A stretch of DNA of 64,000 bases from Prorocentrum cordatum (GCA_963575745.1 CAUYUJ010015281.1:162501-226500), one strand, 5' to 3'; shown: positions 43,400-53,945, counted from the first letter of the stretch. Notes: generated by a model not told the origin, from the sequence alone. Numbers and translations are program-made.

Positions 43400-44025
43400 C
43401 GGCAGCACCCACGGCAGGCGAGATCCCGTGTGGGCCCCCATAAGCAAGGGCTCCTAAGTTCGCGCTTCGCGCTGCGCGAAGCGCGAAGCGCGAATAACTT
43501 CGCGCCCTCGCGCCGCCCCCCCAAGGGGGAGAAGAGGAGGACGAGGAGGAGGGGGAGGAGGAACGAGGACCGCGAAGCGCGAAGCGCGAATAACTTCGCG
43601 CCCTCGAGGGAGCCCTTGCATAAGACATCACTCCGCTGGACCTCCGACGGGCACACGAAAGGGGCGGCGGCTGCGCAGCTGGCAGCATCCATGGCAAGCG
43701 ATGTCTTGCTTGGGTCCCCATAGCACGTCACTCCGTATGTGGCGGCAGCTGCGCGGCGCGCAGCATGCAGGGAGGGCGACGTCTCGTTTTTGGGCCCCCG
43801 CAAACGGTATCGTGTGGGTCCCTGCAGAGTCACCCCGCTGGACCTGTCAGGAGCTCGAAGCAGTGGCGACGGTTCCGCAGTTACCGGCACCCAGGGAATG
43901 CGAGGCATCGCTTGGGTCCCCGCACGACATCGCGTCGCTGGAACTCCCGGGAGCACACGAAAGTGGCGACAGCCAGCCGCGCAGCTGTCAGCACCGAGAG
44001 AGCTCACAAAGTAGGGGCATCTGAA
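43400..44025 (+). repeat. Diverged satellite of the 96/103-bp family
   Basis: Poorly ordered units with ctccgctggacctccgacgg, cacacgaaaggggcggcggc, tgcgcagctggcagcatcca, gg.gggtccc. It is interrupted by the CAAGGG element at 43445-43618 and ends near the 3' module at 44058. Confidence 0.75.
43445..43618 (+). mobile_element. CAAGGG element, copy A (TSD CATAAG)
   Basis: 174 bp with inverted ends CAAGGGCTCC / GGAGCCCTTG and a perfect 6-bp duplication CATAAG on both sides. Inside each end are palindromic blocks of cgcgaagcgcgaa/ttcgcgcttcgcg and cgaataacttcgcg. The centre is purine-rich (gaagaggaggacgaggagg). Non-coding. All four copies are in the same orientation. Confidence 0.95.
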
Positions 44026-44057
44026 AGGAGGAGGCGGGAGGAGAGTAGGAAGGAGCG

Positions 44058-44110
44058 GCTGAGCCCTATTCCACAACGAGCGCCCAACACAGGAGGGTTG
44101 GGAATAAAAT
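44058..44110 (+). repeat. Conserved 3' module of a satellite element (copy e)
   Basis: ctgagccctattccacaacg, agcgcccaacacaggagggt, tgggaataa. Followed by cctccgaggcgtttcggctc, recalling the start of the composite repeat at 41905. Confidence 0.8.
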
Positions 44111-44199
44111 GTAATGTGTTATGCCTCCGAGGCGTTTCGGCTCAAGAAGTTTCGGGAAAGCTTCAGAGAGCCCCAACTGGAGGGCGAGGAGAGGAGGGA

Positions 44200-44262
44200 G
44201 GAGGAGGCCGGACGAGGGAGGCTGAGGGAGGAGGCGGGAGGAGGGTGAGGAGGGAGGAGGAG

Positions 44263-44296
<34 letters not shown>

Positions 44297-44322
44297 ACGG
44301 CGGCGGGGGGGGGGGAGGGGTC
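44200..44322 (+). repeat. GGA-rich tract and (GACGCC)n
   Basis: GGAGG-rich sequence followed by six gacgcc/gacgac hexamers and a G-run. Confidence 0.9.
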
Positions 44323-44379
44323 GGCCCGCCTGTCCCATCACGCCGCGCCGCAGGTCGGGGGGCTGCCGAGGGCGCCCCT

Positions 44380-44770
44380 GGCCCGGGGCACCCCCCCGGG
44401 CTCTTCGCTCCGGCGGGGAGCCCCTGGGGCCCTTGGGAGCGCTGCGATTTGGGACGCCCGACGTGGGCACGGAAAGAATGGGCACCGTGCCCAACAGCAA
44501 TTCCGGTTCATCTTGAACAGGAGGACTCGCTGTCCACGCCGCCGCGGCCCGTGTCCATTCGAGACAGAAGGCCGCCTGCCCGACAGCGGCCGCTGTTGGT
44601 TTGGGACAACATTTGTTGTTGGGCATTGTACCCATTCTCTCCGTACCCATTCCGGGCGTCCAAAACGTCTGCACGCAAACCCCCTCGGACAAGCTGGTCC
44701 GGCACGAGGTGCCCCTGGCCCAGGGTGCCCCCCTAGCTCTTCGCTCCACGCGGGAGCCCCCTGGGGCCCT
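44380..44770 (+). repeat. Direct repeats bracketing a TIR element
   Basis: 44382-44440 and 44715-44772 share gcccctggccc.gggc.ccccc, gctcttcgctcc and gggagccccctggggccctt. The TIR element 44448-44665 lies between them. Confidence 0.75.
44448..44665. mobile_element. TIR element with GGGCACGG-type ends (copy 2)
   Basis: About 50-bp inverted ends: left tttgggacgcccgacg, gggcacggaaagaatgggca, ccgtgcccaaca; right tgttgggcattgtaccc, attctctccgtaccc, cgggcgtccaaaa. The CAGCGGCCGCTG palindrome lies inside. It is homologous to 19293-19484 in opposite orientation. No clear target duplication. Confidence 0.82.
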
Positions 44771-45170
44771 TGGCCTCTCGTCTCGGCGGCGAGCGAGGGG
44801 GGGGGGGAAGCGAGAGGGCGAAGGCCCTCTCCGCAAGCGGCGGGGCCTCTCGGAAACCCTCGGGCCCCTTTGGGAAGTGCTCTGCGTCTTCGGGGAGGGC
44901 TCAGAACACTCTTCGGAAGGCCCGTGAGGGAGGATGAGAAAAAAGCAGAAAGAGAGTAAAAAGGGAGGAGGAGGACGCCGACGTCGACGCCGACGAGGAC
45001 GACGACAACGACGATGCCGCCGCCGCAGGCTCGAAACACTCCTCGGAAGGCCCGTGGGAGCCTTCCCCGCTCGTCGCTCGATCTGGGGGCCCCTGGGGCC
45101 CCCGTGGGCCCCGTCGGGGATCGGCGCAGCCCGGGGGCGCACAGGCCTGGGCGACTGGCGCGCTGGCTAT

Positions 45171-45345
45171 ACTGAAGGGGCCCTGGGGCACACAAATAAA
45201 TACACACGAATACAAATATTCTCCATATTTTCAATGTTTTCTGGGTGTTCGTCTCCCCCCTCCCGCTTCCCATGTTTTCCCGCATGTCCTGGGGCATCGT
45301 CCATGAATTGTGCCTGTGTGCTTGTTCCCCCTCCTGATCTACAGA
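45171..45345. repeat. Dispersed 175-bp repeat (ACTGAAGGGGCCCTGGG family), copy 2
   Basis: actgaaggggccctggggca, cacaaataaatacacac, ccatattttc and tgaattgtgcctgtgtg align with 2786-2960 in the same order. Confidence 0.78.
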
Positions 45346-45418
45346 GGAGGGTGGTGCTGCACAAGCGAGGGTACAGGTAGGCCCCAGGCCAGCCCATTGG
45401 GCTGGCCTCCCCTGAAAG

Positions 45419-45592
45419 CAAGGGCTCCCAACTTCGCGCTTCGCGCTGCGCGAAGCGCGAAGTGCGAATAACTTCGCGCTCTCGCGCCGCCCCCCAAGGG
45501 GGAGAAGAGGAGGACGAGGAGGAGGGGGGAGGAGAAACGAGGACCGCGAAGCGCGAAGCGCGAATAACTTCGCGCCCTCGGGGGAGCCCTTG
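45419..45592 (+). mobile_element. CAAGGG element, copy B (TSD TGAAAG)
   Basis: 174 bp, ends CAAGGGCTCCC / GGGGAGCCCTTG, flanked on both sides by a perfect TGAAAG duplication. Same internal palindromes and purine-rich centre as copy A. Confidence 0.95.
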
Positions 45593-45818
45593 TGAAAGAG
45601 AGGCAGCGGGGGCCTCGCTGGAGATCCGAACCCTGCCCCCGCAGAGCATCGGCTCTTGTTCGAATGGGAGGCGGGGGTCGGGTTCGGACTTCGCCGCGCG
45701 CTCGACGAACTTCGAACCCTACCCACGCCACCCATCGAGATGCCTGAATCGCTGATCGGCGAGGGTAGGGCTCGAATTTCGGCGCCGACACTGGGGAAAC
45801 CAAGAGATACCCACACCG

Positions 45819-45925
45819 CTACTCCCCAGACCTCTCCCGGGGTGCGCTCTGGCCTTCTGGCCAGAATTTCGAGGCGAATCCAGCGGTGGCGACGAGGGCC
45901 TCCAAGGAGGCCCAAGAAGGGGAAA
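45819..45925 (+). repeat. Dispersed repeat with CTCTCCCGGGGTGC core, copy 3
   Basis: gacctctcccggggtgcgct, ccagaatttcgaggcgaatc, cagcggtggcgacgagggcc. Best match to 8375-8470. Confidence 0.7.
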
Positions 45926-46462
45926 ACGATGACAGTGTGGCGGTATCCGGTATGGGTATCTTTTTCGTCCTCCGAGACTTGGGCCAGGGGTTTGTTGTTC
46001 CCATCGTACTTAAGGACCACATCCCAGAAACAATTTCGAGCACCCCGACGAGTATCGCAACAGTGTCTGCCCGACAAGCTGGCGAAGTGCTATATGAGTA
46101 TCGCCTCACAGGGCCGGAGATGTGAAAACCCTCCCTGCTCCATATTTCTTTGGTGCTCGAAACTCTTGCTGGCGACATGATCAAGGCTGCAATAGGTCGG
46201 AACAGCATGATCAAGGCTCAAGTAAGTCGGAACATTGTAACTTTCAGGCCAGGGGGCACTCCCGGCAACACCCGAGCGGGGGGCGCCACGGCTGGGCCGT
46301 CTGCCGCCCCGAGGGCGGCCGCGCCGACGGGGCGGCCGCGGCGGCGCTGGGCCGTGCGGCCGAGGGGCGGCCGGCGGAGCCGCAAGGAGCTGCGGGCCCC
46401 CGCGCGCGCGCCACGCCTCCCAGGGAAAGGAGAAGAGACCCCCTCGATCGGGTCACGAAAAA

Positions 46463-46530
46463 GTCACGACGGAGGGTTTTTCGCGATTGTCGGCCTCCTG
46501 CGCCCTCGCCGGCTTTCGGGACCGTCAAAT
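46463..46530 (+). repeat. Dispersed repeat (TCACGACGG family), copy
   Basis: tcacgacggagggtttttcg, cgattgtcggcctcctg and gggaccgtcaaat align with 951-1022. Confidence 0.65.
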
Positions 46531-46532
46531 TA

Positions 46533-46572
46533 GCCGGGCGAAAAACCCAACCATGCGCAATTGTGAATACCG
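46533..46572 (+). repeat. Conserved 5' module of a satellite element
   Basis: gccgggcgaaaaacccaacc, atgcgcaattgtgaataccg. It precedes 90-bp array D, as 26586-26626 precedes array B. Confidence 0.75.
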
Positions 46573-46584
46573 CAATGTGGGTAC

Positions 46585-47180
46585 CGCCTTCGGTGGAGCT
46601 CCCTGTGGGGCCACGATCCTCGTCAGGGGGTTGCCAACATTGGCGTCGGGCGCATGCGGCCTGTGCCACTGGGGCCTTCGGTGGAGCTCCCTGTGGGGCC
46701 ACGATCCTCGGGAGGGGTGTGCCAAAATAGGTGGCGGTCCCCGCATGCGGACCGCTGGGGCCTTCGGTGGAGCTCCCTGTGGGGCCACGATCCTCGTGAA
46801 GGGTGTGCCAAAATGGGTGGCGGTCCCCGCATGCGGACCCTGCTGCCGGAGCCTTCGGAGAAGCTCCCTGTGGGTCCACGATCCTCGTGAGGGGTGTGCC
46901 AAAAATGGGTGGCGGTCCCCGCATGCGGACCCTGCCGCTGGGGTCTTCGGTGGAGCTCCCTGTGGGGCCACGCTCCTTGTGAAGGGTGTGGCTAAATGGG
47001 TGGCGGTCCCCGCATGCGGACCCTGCCGCTGGGGCCTTCGGTGGAGCTCCCTGTGGGGCCACGCTCCTTGTGAAGGGTGTGGCTAAATGGGTGGCGGTCC
47101 CCGCATGCGGACCCTGCCGCTGGGGCCTTCGGTGGAGCTCCCTATGGGGCCACGAACCGCGTGAGGGGTGTGCCAGAATT
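46585..47180 (+). repeat. 90-bp satellite, array D
   Basis: Six to seven units: ccttcggtggagctccctgt, ggggccacgatcctcgtgag, gggtgtgccaaaatgggtgg, cggtccccgcatgcggaccc. It is a subtype of arrays A-C, most similar to A in the catgcggaccctgccgct segment. Confidence 0.95.
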
Positions 47181-47257
47181 GGATGGGCATGCGGAGAGCA
47201 GAGGCAAGGGATGGGAAGAGGGAGGAAGGGGAAGAGGAGGAGAGGAGAGGAGGAGGA

Positions 47258-47317
47258 GACGCGGGGCGCTGCCCCTTCAAAACGAGGACCCAACACCACA
47301 GGATGATTGGGAACAAC
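47258..47317 (+). repeat. Conserved 3' module of a satellite element (copy f)
   Basis: gacgcggggcgctgcccctt, caaaacgaggacccaacacc, acaggatgattgggaacaa. It follows array D after a purine-rich spacer. Confidence 0.85.
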
Positions 47318-47357
47318 TCAGGTTCCCCCGACACCATTCCTGGCACATCACCAGTAC

Positions 47358-47420
47358 CTCGCGGAGGAGGAGGAGGAGGAGGAGGAGGAGGAGGAGGAGG
47401 AGGGGGAGGGGGAAGAGGAG
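47358..47420 (+). repeat. (GGA)n microsatellite
   Basis: About 60 bp of AGG repeats between two copies of the 3' module. Confidence 0.95.
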
Positions 47421-47431
47421 GAGTGAGGAGG

Positions 47432-47492
47432 TGACGCGGGGCACTGTCTCTTGAAAACAAGGGCCCAACACCACAGGATGTTTGGGAAAAAA
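47432..47492 (+). repeat. Conserved 3' module of a satellite element (copy g)
   Basis: gacgcggggcactgtctctt, gaaaacaagggcccaacacc, acaggatgtttgggaaaaaa. It follows only a microsatellite, not a satellite array, so the array may have been lost. Confidence 0.8.
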
Positions 47493-47518
47493 CGTCCGAG
47501 GATGAAAAGACAGTCCCC

Positions 47519-48052
47519 GGGAAGGTGTCGAGACCTCTGGGGGTCGACGTCATGCCAAAATCATGGCATCGGGGGTATGGGGAAAAGAGACCCCCGGGCT
47601 CGGCGACGGGCCCCGCCCCCCCTCGAGCTTTGAAAAAAAAAACAAAAAAACATCACGGCGGGCTTTTTGGGGCACCTGGGGGCCCTGACAGGGCCTCCTC
47701 TATCAAGGGCTCCCAACTTCGCGCTTCGCGCTGCGCGAAGCGCGAAGCGCGAATAACTTCGCGCTCTCGCGCCGCCCCCCCAAAGGGAGAAGAGGAGGAC
47801 GAGGAGGAGGAGGAGGAGAAACGAGGACCGCGAAGCGCGAAGCGCGAATAACTTCGCGCCCTCGAGGGAGCCCTTGTCTATGTTCTACATCGCAGCGCGG
47901 CAGAGGCGATCCGCACGCGCGCTTCCATTGGCCGGGAGCGGGCGCTCGAGTTGGCGTAGGACTGGGCCTGGAGACCGTCAACAAAACGGCTCTGGGAATG
48001 GGTCGAGACCTCCAGGGTGGACGTTATGAAAAAGCATGGCGTCGGGGGTCTA
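47519..48052 (+). repeat. Two copies of the GTCGAGACCTC half-repeat
   Basis: 47526-47578 and 47997-48052 share gtcgagacctc, gggtcgacgt(c/t)atg, atggc(a/g)tcgggggt. They belong with 1055-1109. CAAGGG copy C lies between them. Confidence 0.72.
47704..47876 (+). mobile_element. CAAGGG element, copy C (TSD TCTAT)
   Basis: 173 bp, ends CAAGGGCTCCC / GGGAGCCCTTG, flanked by a 5-bp TCTAT duplication. It matches copies A and B throughout, including the cgaataacttcgcg blocks. Confidence 0.93.
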
Positions 48053-48305
48053 GGCACGGAGAGGGCATGTTCTCTGGTCCTTTGCCCAATCCTTGACGCC
48101 TCAGTCCTCACTCTTGAGGAGGCGTGACAGGGACCCGGATCCCAACTTGCCAAATCTCCCCGGGCTTGGTGCGGCTTGGCACGGCTGGTCGCGTAACTTA
48201 TTCGGAGCCACAAGGGACCCACGCACGGTGGCGGGATGGGCCGAAAGCCACTAGAACCCCCCAGACATGCTCGCGTCGTGAAAAACAAAAAAACGAAACA
48301 AAAAG

Positions 48306-48383
48306 ACATGACGCGAAGTATTTTGCCGCGTTCGGCCTCTGAGGGCCCTTCCTGGGACCCGGGACGGCGGAAAAACGACTCGG
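48306..48383 (+). repeat. Dispersed repeat (TCACGACGG family), copy
   Basis: catgacgcgaagtattttgc, cgttcggcctctgagggccc and ggcggaaaaacgactcggg align with 951-1030. Confidence 0.55.
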
Positions 48384-48571
48384 GACACACAACCGGTCCC
48401 TGGGGAAGAGCCGGGACTTTCAGGGACCCCGCACCGACAAAATCAGGACGTCGCACGTGTGGATGCTGATGCCGCTGCCCATCTATCGTCGTCAGGGCTG
48501 GATTCGGGTCGGGCGAAAGGGGGGGATAGCAAAGGGGGGTTTTGAGAATCAGCTCGCGTAGCTGATTTTCC

Positions 48572-48660
48572 CGGCGCCTCCCGGCGCCGGAGGCGGCCAT
48601 GTATCGAGGAATGGGCCCCTCGGTGAGGCCGAAACCAGCTGCATGCAGCAAATTTCGTAA
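48572..48660 (+). repeat. Shared module next to a polypurine tract, copy 1
   Basis: cggcgccggaggcggccatg, tatcgaggaatgggcccctc, ggtgaggccgaaaccagctg, catgcagca. It matches 53867-53940, which adjoins a (TCC)n tract. gcgcctcccggcgccggagg is a hairpin. Confidence 0.78.
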
Positions 48661-48799
48661 CCCCCCCTTTCCCAATCCCCCCCTTTCGTCCAGCCCGATG
48701 GATGCGCCTCGATATCCGGGCCAGAGCGCACCCTGGGAGAGGCCCCTGCCAGAAAAAGGGGCGGCGGCATCGGTGCCTTTACGTCCCCCCGGCCTCGGC

Positions 48800-49095
48800 G
48801 GTCGGCGGGCCCGGGGCGTCCGCGGAAAAGGGGGGGGGAGGGGGGAGGAGGCGAGAGATGGAGGAGGATGAGGAGGAGGAGAAGGAGGAGGAGAGGGAAA
48901 AGAAATAGAAGAAGAATAAGAATAAGAAAAACGAGGAGGGAGAGAGTGAGGAGAGGAGGAGGAGGAGGAGGAGGGGAGGAGGAGGGAGGAGGAGGAGGAG
49001 GGAGGAGGAGGAGGAGGAGCAGGAGGAGGAGGGGAGGAGGAGGAGGAGGAGGAGGAGGGGAGGGGGGGGGGAGGGGGGAGGGGGAGGGAGCCCAT
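48800..49095 (+). repeat. Long polypurine (GGA-rich) tract
   Basis: Nearly 300 bp of GGA/GAA/GGGG with very few pyrimidines. Such tracts can form triplex (H-) DNA. Predicted Arg/Gly- or Ser/Pro-rich proteins across it are artefacts. Confidence 0.95.
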
Positions 49096-49239
49096 CTGGC
49101 CTCTGGCGGGCCTGGGCCGTGACCGATCTTCCGCTCGGGGTCATTCGGCGAGCCCGCGGGGCCGATCGGCTCACGCCAGATCTGATCGGCCGCCCGCGGG
49201 GCCGGGCTTGCGCGCCGGGGCGTGTCAGCCAGTCGCCGC

Positions 49240-49790
49240 CGCCGCAGCCGCGCCCTGCCCGCTGCTGCCCTGCTGGCGCGCGCCGCAGGCGCGCCTGGGA
49301 GGGGCCAAACGTCCCAGGAGCCCGCCTGGCACAGGCGGGAACGCGCCCGCCGCGCTTCACCGCGGACCCTGCCCAGGGTGGTGGAGGCGACGAACAGTCT
49401 CAACGCCCGCCACCCTGCGCAGCAGCACCAGGGCAACCAGCAGCACCCGAAGTACTACGACAGCGACAAGACGGCGAGCAAAAGCTCACGCAGCCGACCT
49501 GCGGGACCTCCTGTTGGCGGACAGCCGTGGCCATGGAGGAGGCAACCAGGCAACGGCAACAGTCAGAAGGACCATCAGAAGCCGCACGGCGACAAGCAGC
49601 ACGGATGCCATAACTACCATCACTGGCAGAACAATGGATGGAAGAGCTCTCGGAAGAGATCAACATCAGGCTCGACACAGAAGAAGCGAAACAATAGAGC
49701 GCACAGCAACAAGAATTACTCACTGCGTGGAGCTCCCCATATGTGCATATCATGTGTTATGTCATGCGCTGCGAGCGTATGTTCATGAGC
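49240..49790 (+). pseudogene. Possible degraded coding sequence
   Basis: The plus strand has protein-like stretches in different frames: TAVAMEEATRQRQQSEGPSE in one and LAEQWMEELSEEINIRLD slightly downstream in another, separated by stops. The mixture of frames suggests a decayed gene, but the family is unknown and chance is possible. Confidence 0.25.
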
Positions 49791-50194
49791 GCTTGGCTAT
49801 AATAGCGCGTCCACATGGGCGACAGGGCCGAACGAGTGAATCCGAATGCGAGTGAGTGAGTATGAATCAGAGTGAGCTTCGCGTATGATTGAATATGAGC
49901 CTCCCATTCATTCCCCCTCCTCAGCTGCCAGGCCGCGCCCTCCTCAGCCGGTGGCAATGTGCATATGTTTTAGGAAAGTTGGCAGTGGGATCTGTAAAAC
50001 GAGCGTGTAGCCACACAAGGCCATATGTGCATATCATGTTGCAGGAAAGTGCCACGGCGAGCATTTGTCCATGGTAGTTGTTTGCTCCGCGAGCGCGCCC
50101 ATGTGAGCGGCGAGCACACGCGCGCGCAGCGCGGCTGCACATCCACCGCGCGCATGCATTCATTAACATGTAGGTGCCCGCGCATCTTTTTTTG

Positions 50195-51310
50195 TCAAGG
50201 CAACGAATTCCTGCGGCGCCGCGTCCGAAGCACCAGGGAGAGCACGACTGACAAGTGCGTCAAACGGCCCCCCGCGACCTGCACCTCAGGTTTAACCGTC
50301 CGCACTTCGCAAACAGAGGTCGCAGGTACATGACGTGCAAGAGCAAGTGCTACAAATGGCACCCCTGCGGTTAGCGCCTCGGCTTTGGCCGTCAGCACTT
50401 GGCATCGGGCCTAGCTGGCAACGCAAAAAAGAAGCCTGCTGCACTTGGCATCGGGGCGGAGGGCCAGAGGCACGCCGCGAATCACTACGTCTGTGACCTC
50501 ATATCTGCCAGCTGTGCCATGTCGGACTCTCGGTCGGCCCCCTTCCGCGATGTCTCGCGCGTCGCCCGGCGCCCCGTTGACGCCGCTGCCATCGCTCGCA
50601 GCCGCGCTGGAATAATAACCGTGCCCTTCCAGCACCTGGATATGGTAATCGATCATCTCGTAGACGGCGCCGTCATCCTGCAATTGAAATGCGGCCGCCT
50701 CTGCCCCCGTGGGCGACAGGGCCAACTCCGCCGCTGCGAAGGTGCCTAGATCTGCGCAGCTTGCCCCGGCAGTCGAAGCCCCGCCCGCGGAAGCCAGCCA
50801 TGCCAGAAGGCTGTCGAGCACCCGAGAAAACGCGCGTCTGCGCTGGCAGCGGCAGCGCTTGCCCCCGAGGACGCCACAGCGGTCGAGCCTCGATTTGCAC
50901 CCCCTGCCGCCGTTCCTAAAACAATTCGCAGGAAGACCTGTCGAATGTCGGCGGAAACGCGCCCAGCGCCTCGGAGACCTCGCTGTCTTCCCCCCGTCCG
51001 CGGCGCCGTGCTGAGCATGGGCGTTTCCGACCGAAGAAGTGAGACTGCGTTCAGTGAATATAAAGATGCTGGGTCCGATGGGCGACCTCCGCTTCGAGCC
51101 AAGACTGCGTCAACGGTGATTCCTACCGGGATACGTTTCGACGGGATAAAGATGATCGCTGTGTTTCAGAGGCTACGAGTTGTCGTGGCGCCGCGTCCAA
51201 AGCACCCAAGGAGCAGCGCCCAAGGCAAGTGCTACAAATGGCACCCTTGCGGTTTGCGCCTCGGCTCTGGCCGCCCGCGCTTGGCATCGGGCTTCGAAAC
51301 CCAGCATGGG
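50195..51310 (+). repeat. Direct repeat pair about 890 bp apart
   Basis: 50335-50412 and 51225-51293 share gcaagtgctacaaatggcac, ccctgcggtt.gcgcctcgg, ct.tggccg.c.gc.cttgg, catcgggc. Shorter echoes (gcacttggcatcgggc) occur at 50440 and 51417. The plus strand near 50010 also repeats ccatatgtgcatatcatgt from 49737. Confidence 0.8.
50411..50700 (-). CDS. Exon-like segment, unknown protein
   Basis: The minus strand encodes AAFQLQDDGAVYEMIDYHI, QVLEGHGYYSSAAASDGS and more, with mostly G/C third positions. No domain is recognised and the borders are uncertain. It overlaps the repeat pair at its 3' end. Confidence 0.3.
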
Positions 51311-51959
51311 CTCTCGAAGATAAACGCCCGCAGAGACAAACAGCCGTCTGCACTGGGCGCCAGGCTTTGCAGTGCGAGGCAAGCGGCAAAGGGATCTAGG
51401 CAAGACGTGCCGCCCGCACTGGGCATCGGGCTGGAAGGAGTACGGGCCGTCACTCTTCCTCAGGCAACGTTACCCCGTACTCCCCGGCAAGCAGGGCGGC
51501 CCTCGCCACCGTCGGGTCCTCAGACGACGCGAAGCGTCGAAGAGCGCGTTTCACTGACGCTGGCGGACCTCTCTCCAAAGCCAGCGAGGCGGCGCCCGCA
51601 CCAGCAACATGTCCGCCACCCGAGTGGCGCGGGAGAACATCACGTAGAAGTTCAACCACCAAGTGTCATCGTTGATGCCTCGTCGCCCCTGAGGCACCTG
51701 ACGCGCGCAGTCAATTCAATGGTCACTGCAGCGCGTATCGTCTGCCCTTGCGAGGCTGTCGTCGTCAGGTAGTGCGCGTGCGAGAGCATGAAACCAAACT
51801 GCTTCACGCTGTGCGCCACGGACGAAGCCTCCCAGGTGAACGACCCAAGGGACCAGCACGCCTCGACTCCTTCCTCCGTGCGTCCCAGAGGGTACGTGCC
51901 AGAGCACGGCCCAAGGGAGCAGCACGCCTCATCTCCTTCCTCGCAGCATGAAAACGAGC

Positions 51960-53212
51960 AAACCGCCTAAGACATCCCCGCAAAATGGCCGCGAACGGGC
52001 CCGTGTCCTACCCTGTGGCGGCTCTCCTCAGGGATGCTGAAACCAGCGCCCCGCCTGAGACATCCGCATGACAACGAGCAAACCGCCTGAGAGATCACCG
52101 CAAACTGGCCGCGAACTGGCCCGTGTCCTACCCCCTGGCGGCTCCCCTTCGGGGTGCTGAACCCAGCGCCCCGCCTGAGACATCCTCGCAATCTGCTCTG
52201 AAAGCAAAGGATGCTGGGCATGAAAACGAGCAAACCGCTTGAGACATCCCCACAAACTGGCCGCGAACGGGCCCGTGTCCTACCCCGTGGCGGCTCCCCT
52301 TAGGGGTGCTGGAACCAGCGCCCCGCCTGAGACATCCTCAAAATCTGATCTGAAAGCCAAGAATGTTGGGCATGAAAACGGCAAAACTGTCTGAGACACC
52401 CCAACAATCTGGCCGCGAACGGGCCCCTGAAAACACCCCTGGCGGCTCACCTTAGGGGTGCTGGACCAGCGCCCCGCCTGAGACATCATCAAATCTGCTC
52501 TGAAAGCAAAGGATGTTGGGCACGAGAACGAGCAAACCGCGGGAGAGGTCACCACAAACTGGCACGGGCCCGTGAAAACACCCCTGGCGGCTCCCCTTAG
52601 GGGTGCTGAAACCAGCGCTCCGCCTGAGACATCCTCAAAAGCTGTTCTGAAAGCCAGGGATGTCGGACATGAAAACGAGCAAACCGCTTGAGACATCCCC
52701 ACAAACTGGCCGCGAACGGGCCCGTGAAAATACCCCTGGCGGCTTCCCTTAGGGGTGCTGAAACCAGCGCCCCGCCTGAGACATCCTCAGAATCTCATCT
52801 GGAAACCAAGAATGTTGGGCATGAGAACGGCCAAACCGCCTGAGATATCCAAACTGGCCGCGAACGGGCCCTGAAAAACACCCCTGGCGGCTCCCCTTAG
52901 GGGTGCTGAAACCAGCGCCCCGCCTGAGACATCCTCAAAACTGCTCTGAAAGCAAAGGACGTTGGGCATGAAAACGAGCAAACCGCCTGAGAGATCACCA
53001 CAAACTGGCCGCGAACGGGCCCCTGAAAACACCCCTGGCGGCTCCCCTTTGGGGTGCTGAAGCCAGCGCCCCGCCCGAGACATCCTCACAATCTGCTCTG
53101 AAAGCAAAAGATGTTGGGTATGAAAACGAGCAAACCGCCTTAGACATCCCCACAAACTGGCCGCGAACGGGCCCGTGAAAACACCCCTGGCAGCTCCCAT
53201 TGCGAGTCTGAA
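51960..53212 (+). repeat. 150-bp satellite
   Basis: Eight to nine units: acgagcaaaccgcctgagag, atcaccacaaactggccgcg, aacgggcccgtgaaaacacc, cctggcggctccccttaggg, gtgctgaaaccagcgccccg, cctgagacatcctc, tctgctctgaaagcaaagga. Spacings of 146-152 bp, with the first unit shorter (120). Each unit has a cacccct...aggggtg dyad. Confidence 0.96.
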
Positions 53213-53505
53213 TATGACTAGGTCTGCATATGAGTAGATCTCAGTCCGTGGGTTGAGAAAATCCGGCTACGAGAAGGTCTGAGTATGTGCAGGTCTGAGT
53301 CTGAGTAAGTCTGTGTATGAGCAGGTCTGGGAACGAGTCTGGGTATGAGTAAGTCTGGGTATGAAGGAGTCTCAGCATGAGTAAGTCTGAGTATGAGTAG
53401 ACCTGCATGTTGTGTGTTGAGTAAATCAGGCCATGAGAAGGTATGAGTATGAGTAGGTCTGAGTATGAGTAAGTCTGTGTATGAGTAGGCGTGTTCTCTC
53501 TGGAG
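53213..53505 (+). repeat. GAGTATGAGTAGGTCT minisatellite
   Basis: Loose tandem of gagtatgagtaagtctg-like 12-18 bp words, directly after the 150-bp satellite. Confidence 0.9.
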
Positions 53506-53519
53506 TCGGCGGCATCCGA

Positions 53520-53890
53520 GTAATAACAAGAACTCCATCTGAGGATATGGGGAACTACGACGACAACAACAACGTCTACCAGGAGCCGAAGCTGACGAAG
53601 AAGCAGGCAGAGATCATTGACAAGATCATGCCAGTCCAAATCTCGGTTGCGAAGGAGCATGAAAGTTTTTCTTGTCCGCCTCACGAGCGAGACATCCGAC
53701 GAGTCTGGTACGCCACGATGATAGCAAGACAGGGGCGACTCGCCGGGCAGATCATCGGCGCCAAGCAGGCCCAAGTCGACACGTCCAAACTGAACCAGGA
53801 GGTCGCGATCACGAAGACAGTGGTGCAACTCCGCATGGAGCCCTCGGAAAGGATCGCCGTCCCGGCGCCGGGAGGCGCCCATGTATCAAG
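53520..53890 (+). CDS. Exon-like ORF, unknown protein
   Basis: The plus strand encodes YDDNNNVYQEPKLTKKQAE, IIDKIMPVQISVAKEHESF, then RVWYATMIARQGRLAGQII and KLNQEVAITKTVVQLRMEP. Composition is that of a normal soluble, partly helical protein and there are no internal stops. It then runs into the shared module (53867-53940) and a (TCC)n tract, so the 3' border is lost. No family recognised. Confidence 0.42.
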
Positions 53891-53945
53891 GAATGGGCCC
53901 GGCGGCGGGGCCGACACCAGCTGCACGCAGCAGGTTTCGATATCC
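53867..53945 (+). repeat. Shared module next to a polypyrimidine tract, copy 2
   Basis: ccggcgccgggaggcgccca, tgtatcaaggaatgggcccg, gccgacaccagctgcacgca, gcaggtttcg. Aligns with 48572-48660. Confidence 0.78.

Noticed and set aside
51960-53212. CRISPR-like array
   Set aside because: Units are head-to-tail and wholly similar with no unique spacers, no leader and no cas genes; the genome is eukaryotic.
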